38,517 nucleotides of DNA from NCBI GenBank assembly GCA_017526985.1, contig JAFXQR010000120.1:1-38517 (forward strand), in the 5' to 3' direction. Numbering within the stretch: the stretch's first letter is position 1; every line of letters begins with the position of its first letter. This document shows positions 32,480-38,517 of the stretch, one piece after another. The notes under the pieces were generated by a model, which had not been told where the DNA came from, searched no databases, and saw only the letters and a list, made by a program, of their open reading frames with translations. Position numbers and translations under genes: made by a program. This DNA is from Lachnospiraceae bacterium (GTDB taxonomy: Bacteria > Bacillota > Clostridia > Lachnospirales > Lachnospiraceae).

Positions 32480-33685
32480 ATGGAAATCGAAGAATGTCTT
32501 GAACGGATCTTAGGGAAAATACAAGCAAGTAACAAAACAGAATATGTACAGCTTGGTGAGAGTATTTGCGGGCGGATCCTGGCGGAGGATGTGCCAGCAA
32601 AGTACAATGTGCCGGCATTTCCCAGATCTGCCATGGACGGTTACGCAGTACATAGTGAGGATATCACCGGGGCAACGAAAGAAGCACCGGTGGTACTGCG
32701 GGTGCAGGGCGAACTGTGTGCCGGGGATGTACCGCAGAAAGGCGTGGATTACGGCCCGGGGACGGCTGTGCGGATCATGACCGGGGCGTATGTGCCGGAA
32801 GCATATGATGCCGTGGTGATGCAGGAGATGACCGACTACGGAATGGAACAGGTGGAGATCTATGCTCCGGTAAAAGCTTATCAAAACTATTGCAAAGTCG
32901 GAGAAGACATTGCGGAAGGTTCAGTGCTCGCCAAGAAAGGTACCGGGATCACACCGGCGCATATGGCACTGTTCGCCAGTCTTGGGATCACCGGTGTGCC
33001 GGTGATGACTAAGGCCAAAGTGGCAGTGATCTCCACCGGATCGGAGCTCATGAATATATGGGAAGAACCGGAACCCGGGAAGATCTATAACAGTATCTTT
33101 TGGATGCTGAAAGGCGCGATCGAACAGCAGGGGTTAAGCGTAATGGACTGTCCGATCTGCCGGGATGAGGAAGATAAGTTCAAGGCGGAGCTGGGGAAGG
33201 CTTTATCGGAGGCAGACTTTATCATTACCACCGGTGGCGTCAGTGTCGGCAAGAAAGATATTGTACCTAAGGTATTAAAAGAGATGGGAGCGGAGATCCT
33301 GTTTCATGGAGCGGATATCCAGCCGGGTACCCCGACACTGGGGGCTTATCTGGATGGGAAAGTCGTTTTGGCGCTCTCCGGAAATCCATACGCGGCACTG
33401 GCGAATTTTGAATTGTATTTTTGGGCTGCTATGGCAAAACGAATGGGAAGCGAGACATTTCTCACCAAATGCAGGAATGCGGTTTTGAAAAGTGATTACA
33501 ATAAAATCAATAAGCATCGGCGCCTGATCCGGGCATATTATGAGGACGGAGAGGTAAGACTGCCGAGCGGTGTACATGCCTCTTCCGTGATCAGCAATCT
33601 GACGGAATGCAACTGCTTCATCGATCTGGAAGCGGGGAGAAAAGTAGAGGTCGGGGATACGGTGCGGGTAAGGCTGATCAAGTAG
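32480..33685 (+). CDS. moeA: Molybdopterin molybdotransferase MoeA
   Basis: MoeA inserts molybdate into adenylated molybdopterin. The 401 residues carry the family motifs PAFPRSAMDGYAVHS, YGPGTAVRIMTGAYVP, KVGEDIAEGS, VAVISTGSEL, IITTGGVSVGKKD and ALSGNPYAALANFELYF in the normal order, followed by the C-terminal beta-barrel domain IV. Length is normal. AAGGAG (32468-32473) is six bases before the ATG. It opens the Mo-cofactor cluster, ahead of mobAB after a 247-base gap with its own promoter. It needs adenylated molybdopterin from a MogA/MoaB activity, which the gene at 35002 might provide. Confidence 0.95.
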   Translation: MEIEECLERILGKIQASNKTEYVQLGESICGRILAEDVPAKYNVPAFPRSAMDGYAVHSEDITGATKEAPVVLRVQGELCAGDVPQKGVDYGPGTAVRIMTGAYVPEAYDAVVMQEMTDYGMEQVEIYAPVKAYQNYCKVGEDIAEGSVLAKKGTGITPAHMALFASLGITGVPVMTKAKVAVISTGSELMNIWEEPEPGKIYNSIFWMLKGAIEQQGLSVMDCPICRDEEDKFKAELGKALSEADFIITTGGVSVGKKDIVPKVLKEMGAEILFHGADIQPGTPTLGAYLDGKVVLALSGNPYAALANFELYFWAAMAKRMGSETFLTKCRNAVLKSDYNKINKHRRLIRAYYEDGEVRLPSGVHASSVISNLTECNCFIDLEAGRKVEVGDTVRVRLIK

Positions 33686-33863
33686 AGACGATTTCGCAAT
33701 AATATGTATCAATAGTGTAATTAAACTAAGAGACAGAGACTGAACTGTTTGGCGGACAAGCATTAAAGACAGAGCCATTAAAATGGAGAGCAAAGTGTTA
33801 CAGGTTTCAGCTTGGGCGTAACCGATTTATAGTAAAAGAACGGACTTTGATCGAAGGGCAGAT

Positions 33864-33892
33864 TTGATTATTTGCTTAGAGCATGATATATT
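33864..33892 (+). promoter_or_regulatory. Putative promoter of the mobAB-moaC segment
   Basis: TTGATT (33864-33869), 17 bp, TATATT (33887-33892), 40 bases before the mobAB ATG. The remaining gap from 33686 to 33863 shows no gene, hairpin or recognised riboswitch. Confidence 0.5.
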
Positions 33893-33932
33893 TTTTGCAA
33901 TAGATAAGAAGCATAGCATATAAGGAATGGGA

Positions 33933-34985
33933 ATGAAAAAGTATTCCGTAGCGATCCTGGCCGGCGGGAAATCTACCCGCATGGGACAGGACAAGGCGCT
34001 GCTGAAACTGAATAACGAACGCTTTATCGACCGGCTCGCAAGGGAGTTTCGTCCCTGCGGGGAGGTCTTTTTGTCAGCGGCACATCCGGGAGACTATGCG
34101 GATGTGGGACTGCATGTGGTTGCGGATGAGCATCAGGAGATCGGACCCATCGAAGGTATCCGGCAGGCGCTCATCTATGCACACAAGGATTATGTCTTTG
34201 TCTGCGCGGCGGATATGCCTTTCCTGAAAAAAGAGATGGCGGAGTATCTGGCAGAGTTTATCTCATCTGACTATGATGCCTATGTTTTTCAGGATGAGAA
34301 GCGCTGTCATCCTCTGTGCGCGATCTATCATAAGTCTGTGCTTCCCGTGATCGAAGCACAGATCGCAAAGGGGCAGTACCGTCTGGTGGATATTCTCCAA
34401 GCGGTACGGACCAAATATGTGAGTCTCGAATACAGCTGTTTTGATACCAAATGCGTGCGGAATATCAATACCCGTGATGAGTATCGGACCATCGGAGAAC
34501 CGGTGGTATTTTGCGTAAGTGGTATAAAAAACAGCGGGAAAACTTATCTGATCGAGAAACTCATCAATGAATTTATCAAAGACGGCCGGTCGGTTGGTGT
34601 GATCAAGCATGACGGACACGATTTTTGCTGTGATATCGAAGGTACGGATTCGTATCGATTCTATCAGGCGGGAGCAGACGGTGTGGCGGTATTTTCGCAA
34701 TATCAGAGCTTTGTGCACAAGCGCAGAGAGCTTCCGGTAAAAGAACTGATCGAAGAGATGCGGGATCTAGATGTTGTTATCATCGAAGGCCTGAAAGATT
34801 CCGCGTATCCCAAAGTAGAGGTGGTACGAAATGAAATCTCGCAAAAGCCGGTATGTGATCCGAAGACGCTGATCTGTATCGCCACCGACGCGAAACTCCC
34901 CGAAGAAATCGAATGTCCTGTTTTGGATATCAACGATGTACACGGGGTTTTTTGTTGCATAAAAGACCAATTGTTCAACGCATAA
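33933..34985 (+). CDS. mobAB: Bifunctional MobA-MobB: molybdenum cofactor guanylyltransferase and GTPase adaptor
   Basis: A 350-residue fusion. The N-terminal MobA domain (1-185) has the nucleotide-binding LAGGKSTRMGQDKALL and the metal-binding CAADMPFL; it attaches GMP to the Mo-molybdopterin cofactor. The C-terminal MobB domain (190-350) starts with the P-loop SGIKNSGKT (196-204) and has the typical VGVIKHDGH, DSYRFYQAGADGVAV and DVVIIEGLKD motifs. The gene begins at 33933, where AAGGA is six bases upstream; an ATG six bases earlier would sit against the binding site. The guanine dinucleotide cofactor made here is the form used by formate dehydrogenases and related enzymes, which fits fdhD upstream. 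Confidence 0.93.
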   Translation: MKKYSVAILAGGKSTRMGQDKALLKLNNERFIDRLAREFRPCGEVFLSAAHPGDYADVGLHVVADEHQEIGPIEGIRQALIYAHKDYVFVCAADMPFLKKEMAEYLAEFISSDYDAYVFQDEKRCHPLCAIYHKSVLPVIEAQIAKGQYRLVDILQAVRTKYVSLEYSCFDTKCVRNINTRDEYRTIGEPVVFCVSGIKNSGKTYLIEKLINEFIKDGRSVGVIKHDGHDFCCDIEGTDSYRFYQAGADGVAVFSQYQSFVHKRRELPVKELIEEMRDLDVVIIEGLKDSAYPKVEVVRNEISQKPVCDPKTLICIATDAKLPEEIECPVLDINDVHGVFCCIKDQLFNA

Positions 34986-35001
34986 TATTTTTGAGGTGAC
35001 T

Positions 35002-36033
35002 ATGAAACTCATACGGACCGAAGATGCAGTGGGGCATGTGCTCTGCCAGGACATCACGCAGATCATACCGGGCAAGGTAAAAGGACCGGTGTTCAAAAAA
35101 GGACATATCGTGGAAGAAAAAGATATTCCGGTGCTTTTGTCGGTGGGCAAAGAGCATCTCTATGTCTGGGAGAAGCGGGAAGGGATCCTGCACGAAGATG
35201 AGGCGGCGGCGATCCTGCGGGACATCTGTATGGGAGACTATATGACGGCCGGCGAACCGTCGGAAGGAAAGATCGAGATCCGGGCAAATACGGACGGACT
35301 GCTAAAGATCGACCGTGAGAAGCTCTTTGCTGTCAATGCGCTGGGAGAGATGATGATCGCCACGATCCATGGGGATTTTCCGGTGAAGAAGGGTGAGAAA
35401 CTGGCCGGAACCCGTGTGATCCCGCTGGTGATCGAAGCGGAGAAGATGGAGAAAGCAAAAGAGATTGCAGGGAGCGAACCAATCCTGAAGATCCTGCCGT
35501 TTCGGCATTTCAAGGTGGGGATCATTACCACCGGAAGCGAAGTGTTTAAAGGGCGGATCGAGGATGCCTTTGGGCCGGTACTGAAAAAGAAACTGGCGGA
35601 GTACGATACAGAAGTGCTCGGGCAGAAGATCCTGGACGATGATCAGGAAACGATCGTAGCAGCAATACACGAGTATATTGCGCAGGGAGCGGATCTGGTG
35701 GTCTGCACCGGCGGGATGAGCGTGGATCCGGATGATAAAACACCGGGAGCAATCAAAGCAAGCGGGGCAAAAGTGATATCTTACGGTGCACCGGTATTGC
35801 CGGGAGCCATGTTTTTGCTGGCTTACGATGAGAGTACCGATAAGCACGTGCCGGTCCTGGGACTTCCGGGGTGTGTTATGTATGCAAGGCGGACGATCTT
35901 TGATCTGGTGCTGCCGCGGATACTGGCAGACGATACCATCACGGCAAAGGATCTGGCAAGGTACGGAGAAGGCGGCCTGTGTTTAAACTGCGAGAACTGT
36001 ACTTTCCCGAAATGCGGATTTGGTAAGGGCTGA
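35002..36033 (+). CDS. Molybdopterin-binding (MoCF_biosynth) protein with C-terminal cysteine cluster
   Basis: A 343-residue protein with a MoaB/MogA/MoeA-type molybdopterin-binding domain at about 170-310 (VGIITTGSEVFKGRIEDAF, VVCTGGMSVDPDDKTPGAI, GAPVLPGAMFLLAY and LGLPGCVMYARRTIFDLVLP). The N-terminal 165 residues are SAF/MoeA-like (VGHVLCQDITQIIPG, GDYMTAG). It is clearly different from MoeA and lacks the MDGYA motif. The last residues, LCLNCENCTFPKCGFGKG, hold four cysteines that could bind a metal or cluster. GAGG is five bases before the ATG at 35002. Possible roles are molybdopterin adenylation or Mo insertion; this type often accompanies clostridial Mo-hydroxylases (knowledge of the family, not visible here). 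Confidence 0.8.
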   Translation: MKLIRTEDAVGHVLCQDITQIIPGKVKGPVFKKGHIVEEKDIPVLLSVGKEHLYVWEKREGILHEDEAAAILRDICMGDYMTAGEPSEGKIEIRANTDGLLKIDREKLFAVNALGEMMIATIHGDFPVKKGEKLAGTRVIPLVIEAEKMEKAKEIAGSEPILKILPFRHFKVGIITTGSEVFKGRIEDAFGPVLKKKLAEYDTEVLGQKILDDDQETIVAAIHEYIAQGADLVVCTGGMSVDPDDKTPGAIKASGAKVISYGAPVLPGAMFLLAYDESTDKHVPVLGLPGCVMYARRTIFDLVLPRILADDTITAKDLARYGEGGLCLNCENCTFPKCGFGKG

Positions 36034-36131
36034 TGGTTAATTGCTTAGATCATCGCTGACAGGTAGCTTATGATAACTGTGAGATGTCCGGTGGTCGCAA
36101 CGAGCAAGGACTATGAGAAAGGATGAAGGGC

Positions 36132-36605
36132 ATGGCAGGTTTTACACATCTGGATGAAAACGGAAAAGCGGTGATGGTGGATGTGACGGATAAAGATGTC
36201 ACGGAACGCATCGCCGTAGCCGAAGGGCGTATTGTAGTAGGCGAGGAAGTTTTTCGGGCCATTTATGAAGGAACGGCACCCAAAGGGGATGTACTGGCGT
36301 GCGCCAGAGTGGCCGGGATCATGGCGACCAAAAAGACTTCCGATCTGATCCCGTTATGTCATCCGCTGATGCTGACCAAGGTTTCGGTAGATTTTGTACC
36401 GGAGGAGGAAGCGTATGCCATCCGCTGCATCTGCACAGCCAAACTGTCCGGCAAGACCGGTGTGGAAATGGAGGCGCTGACCGGAGTGTCCGTAGCATTG
36501 CTTACGATCTACGATATGTGTAAAGCGATCAATAAAAGAATGGAGATCGGTGAGATTCGTCTCGTGGAAAAATCCGGCGGAAAAAGCGGACATTTTATCC
36601 GCTAG
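36132..36605 (+). CDS. moaC: Cyclic pyranopterin monophosphate synthase MoaC
   Basis: MoaC converts the MoaA product into cyclic pyranopterin monophosphate, the first stable intermediate of the molybdenum cofactor. The 157 residues cover the whole family: [79 protein letters not shown] and the C-terminal [14 protein letters not shown]. The substrate-site lysines and Asp of these motifs are present. The ATG at 36132 is eight bases after AAAGGA; one at 36123 abuts it and is unlikely. Its partner enzyme MoaA is not in the window and may lie to the right. Confidence 0.95.
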   Translation: MAGFTHLDENGKAVMVDVTDKDVTERIAVAEGRIVVGEEVFRAIYEGTAPKGDVLACARVAGIMATKKTSDLIPLCHPLMLTKVSVDFVPEEEAYAIRCICTAKLSGKTGVEMEALTGVSVALLTIYDMCKAINKRMEIGEIRLVEKSGGKSGHFIR

Positions 36606-36614
36606 ATTTGTGCG

Positions 36615-36656
36615 TTGAACCCGAAAAATTTAAAAGACAGACTGGAAAGGGTTCAA
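36615..36656. repeat. 8-bp inverted repeat in the modA leader
   Basis: TTGAACCC (36615-36622) and GGGTTCAA (36649-36656) are perfectly complementary with a 26-base loop. The 3' arm ends three bases before the modA ATG and covers part of its AAAGGG ribosome binding site, so folding could limit translation. Confidence 0.45.
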
Positions 36657-36659
36657 AAA

Positions 36660-37643
36660 ATGAGAAAACTGAATTTATGGAATAAAGTAACTGTAATGAT
36701 GGCTTCGGCTGCTTGTGTATCTGTTTTGGGAGCATGTGGCGATACAACACCTGCGACAGCGTCAGCAGAACCGGTTGCGCAGGAACCGGCAGCAACGGAG
36801 GCACCGGAAGTCACGGAAGTGGCAGTGGATGCACAGGTAACGGAAGCAGCACCGACAGAAGAAGCACCGAAAGAAGAAGCACCAATGGAAACGGAATATG
36901 TCGGAGAAGGTGAGATCATTGTCTTTGCGGCAGCTTCCATGACGGAGACACTGACGGAGCTGAAAGATACTTATGAAGCGGCACATCCGGATGTGACCAT
37001 CACTTATAATTTTGATTCTTCCGGTACTTTGAAAACGCAGATTGCGGAAGGGGCGGATTGCGATCTGTTCATCTCTGCAGGACAGAAGCAGATGAACCAG
37101 CTGGACATCAATGCATCGGCGGAAGTGAATACGGAAGGGCTGGATTTTGTAGACGAAAACAGCCGGATCAACATCCTGGAGAATAAAGTAACGCTGTGTG
37201 TGCCGGAGGAGAATCCGAAGAATATCAATACTTTTGATGATTTGGCGGAGGCATTGAAGGGGGGCGATATCCTCTTCTGTATGGGAAACAGTGATGTGCC
37301 GGTAGGCCAGTACACCCAGAAGATCCTGGCCTATTATGAGCTGGATGAAGAAGAATTGGCAAATGCAGGTTTGATCACTTACGGAAGCAATGTAAAGGAA
37401 GTGACCACGCAGGTTTCCGAAGGCTCCGTGGATGCCGGTGTGATCTACTGCACGGATGCTTACAGCGCGGGGCTTAAAATCATGGACTATGCCACCAAGG
37501 ATATGTGCGGACAGATCATCTATCCGGCAGCGGTATTAAAGACTGCAAACAATCCGGAAGCGGCACAGTACTTTCTGGACTATCTGACAACGGATGAGGC
37601 CATGGAAGTATTTGAGAAGGTGGGATTCAGCCCGGTTAAGTAA
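36660..37643 (+). CDS. modA: Molybdate ABC transporter substrate-binding lipoprotein ModA
   Basis: ModA captures molybdate (or tungstate) outside the membrane. The 327-residue protein has a signal ending VSVLGAC (C23), a 50-residue Pro/Thr/Glu-rich spacer and a type II binding-protein fold: IIVFAAASMTETLTEL, FDSSGTLKTQIAEGADCDLFISAG, NKVTLCVP, SDVPVGQYTQKIL and VDAGVIYCTDA. These contain the Ser residues that hydrogen-bond the oxyanion in known ModA proteins. AAAGGG precedes the ATG at 36660; a longer TTG frame from 36615 is unlikely. modB follows after a REP-like repeat, so the transporter genes are together. Confidence 0.95.
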   Translation: MRKLNLWNKVTVMMASAACVSVLGACGDTTPATASAEPVAQEPAATEAPEVTEVAVDAQVTEAAPTEEAPKEEAPMETEYVGEGEIIVFAAASMTETLTELKDTYEAAHPDVTITYNFDSSGTLKTQIAEGADCDLFISAGQKQMNQLDINASAEVNTEGLDFVDENSRINILENKVTLCVPEENPKNINTFDDLAEALKGGDILFCMGNSDVPVGQYTQKILAYYELDEEELANAGLITYGSNVKEVTTQVSEGSVDAGVIYCTDAYSAGLKIMDYATKDMCGQIIYPAAVLKTANNPEAAQYFLDYLTTDEAMEVFEKVGFSPVK

Positions 37644-37657
37644 TGTTATAGATAGGA

Positions 37658-37703
37658 CACCTCATCCGCCCTTCGGGCACCTTCCCCTCAAGGGGAAGGC
37701 AAG
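37658..37703 (+). repeat. 46-bp dispersed repeat, left copy flanking modB
   Basis: The sequence begins CACCTCATCCGCCCTTCGGG and contains two small hairpins: GCCC/GGGC and CTTCCCC/GGGGAAG. An inverted copy with three mismatches lies at 38420-38465. It follows modA by 14 bases and could also act as a weak terminator or mRNA end. Confidence 0.85.
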
Positions 37704-37723
37704 GTGGGTGTTTTGGAGGCTAT

Positions 37724-38380
37724 ATGGATTGGTTTCCCCTATGGAATTCCCTGCGGATCGCGGGGATTGCATGTGTGATCGTATTTTTTACAGGAATTGT
37801 AGCGGCATATTATGCTGCAAAATTACCCAGGGTGCTCAAGGGCATCCTGGATGTTCTTCTTACGCTTCCTATGGTCCTGCCGCCAACTGTCTGCGGCTTT
37901 TTTCTGATACTGATCTTTGGCGTGAAGCGGCCTTTAGGGCAGTGGCTTTTACAGTTTGGCATCAAGTTTGTGATGAACTGGTATGGAGGAATATTAGCAG
38001 CGGCCGTGGTTGCCTTTCCGCTGATGTACCGCACCGCCAGAGGCGCGTTTGAGAGTTTTGATGAAAATCTGTCCCATGCAGGAAAGACGCTGGGACTTTC
38101 GAATACTTATATCTTCTTGCGGATCCGTATGCCGGCCTGCAGGCAGGGCATTTTAGCCGGTACCGTGCTGGCTTTTGCCAGGGCCCTTGGCGAATACGGT
38201 GCCACCAGTATGCTGATCGGCTATACGCCCGGGCGTACGGCAACGATCTCAACGACAGTATATCAGTTGTGGCGCACCAATGACGAGAAGGGCGCATTTA
38301 CATGGGTGCTGGTCAACCTGATGATCAGTACGGTGGTGCTGCTTGCGGTGAATCTGCTTGAGAGAAAGAAGGATAAATAA
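37724..38380 (+). CDS. modB: Molybdate ABC transporter permease ModB
   Basis: A 218-residue permease with about five membrane helices (beginning near residues 8, 42, 86, 145 and 192). The cytoplasmic EAA loop is ENLSHAGKTLGLSNTYIFLR, which docks the ATPase ModC, and the typical ARALGEYGATSMLIG follows. LTLPMVLPPTVCGFFLILIFG is the ModB signature in the second helix region. GGAGG sits four bases before the ATG. It is sandwiched between the two inverted repeat copies. The ATPase ModC would be expected next. Confidence 0.94.
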   Translation: MDWFPLWNSLRIAGIACVIVFFTGIVAAYYAAKLPRVLKGILDVLLTLPMVLPPTVCGFFLILIFGVKRPLGQWLLQFGIKFVMNWYGGILAAAVVAFPLMYRTARGAFESFDENLSHAGKTLGLSNTYIFLRIRMPACRQGILAGTVLAFARALGEYGATSMLIGYTPGRTATISTTVYQLWRTNDEKGAFTWVLVNLMISTVVLLAVNLLERKKDK

Positions 38381-38419
38381 ATTCGTATTTGGCGAGCTCC
38401 GTTGCTGTGGCGAAAAACT

Positions 38420-38465
38420 CTTGCCCTCCCCTTGAGGGGAGGGTGCCCGAAGGGCGGGTGAGGTG
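38420..38465 (-). repeat. 46-bp dispersed repeat, right copy flanking modB (inverted)
   Basis: Reads on the - strand as CACCTCACCCGCCCTTCGGG and onward, matching 37658-37703 at 43 of 46 positions. The internal stem-loop (CTCCCCTTGAGGGGAG) is preserved by paired changes, T/A to C/G on both arms. Confidence 0.85.
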
Positions 38466-38487
38466 GACAAAAGTCTGCGGAGTATAC

Positions 38488-38517
38488 ATGGAAGCCGGGG
38501 CAGATAAAGCAGTTTTC
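38488..38517 (+). CDS. Start of a gene running off the right edge (modC expected)
   Basis: An ATG follows CGGAG with seven intervening bases and opens ten codons, MEAGADKAVF, to the window edge. Position after modB suggests the ATPase ModC, but ten residues cannot show that. Confidence 0.4.
   Translation, partial: MEAGADKAVF

Noticed and set aside
33686-33932. A molybdenum-cofactor riboswitch between moeA and mobAB
   Set aside because: I looked for the paired, conserved core of the Moco motif and saw no extended stems; only a promoter is supported.
1-38517. Insertion sequences, integrases, prophage or conjugation genes
   Set aside because: No transposase, integrase, relaxase or structural phage gene was found in any frame; mobility of the restriction island is suggested only by flanking repeats.

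Overview
The window looks like chromosomal DNA of a fibre-degrading Gram-positive anaerobe, most likely a Lachnospiraceae-type Clostridium. This is inferred from AGGAGG-type ribosome binding sites, lipoproteins with Pro/Thr/Glu-rich linkers, two CcpA-type cre sites, xylan- and pectin-degrading enzymes, and clostridial-style FdhD, MobA-MobB and YolD proteins. No rRNA, tRNA, CRISPR array, transposase or phage gene was found. Gene order is compact and mostly on the + strand; only 24.3-26.8 kb is on the - strand. No stretch over 300 bases lacks a gene.

Layout. 1-633 is the end of cysK. 840-1895 is a lipoprotein, followed by a truncated copy of its own 5' end. 2149-9535 is a type I restriction-modification island in the order hsdR, hsdM, small acidic gene, nucleotidyltransferase-like gene, hsdS, ADP-ribosyltransferase-like gene. 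It is bracketed by two direct copies of a hairpin-plus-promoter module (2049-2103 and 9578-9636); a third copy (11864-11921) follows the next gene, an M13 metallopeptidase lipoprotein. 11999-20411 holds a DNA-repair and signalling block: a small unknown gene, a YolD-like gene, a response regulator, a histidine kinase split by a frameshift, a Y-family polymerase, a DUF2974 hydrolase-fold protein, a methyltransferase-fold protein, a ParB-like/HAD fusion and a second HAD protein. 20500-23205 is a xylan pair, a GH43 without signal peptide and a GH10 lipoprotein. 23416-24288 is a low-complexity zinc-ribbon protein. On the - strand follow a MutS-like ATPase and an M50-like membrane protease.

26978 to the right edge is dominated by molybdenum cofactor functions: fdhD, moeA, a mobA-mobB fusion, a molybdopterin-binding protein, moaC, modA and modB, with the first codons of another gene at the edge. 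A PPP-family phosphatase and a 1219-residue surface pectate lyase (PL9) behind a perfect cre palindrome lie within this region. The Mo genes together import molybdate, insert it into molybdopterin, convert the cofactor to the guanine dinucleotide form and sulfurate it, as needed for a formate dehydrogenase. No MoaA and no Mo enzyme is visible here.

The most interesting material is the restriction island with two embedded non-restriction proteins, the repeated terminator-promoter module that brackets it, the ParB-like/HAD fusion beside its own stand-alone HAD paralogue, and the inverted repeats flanking modB.
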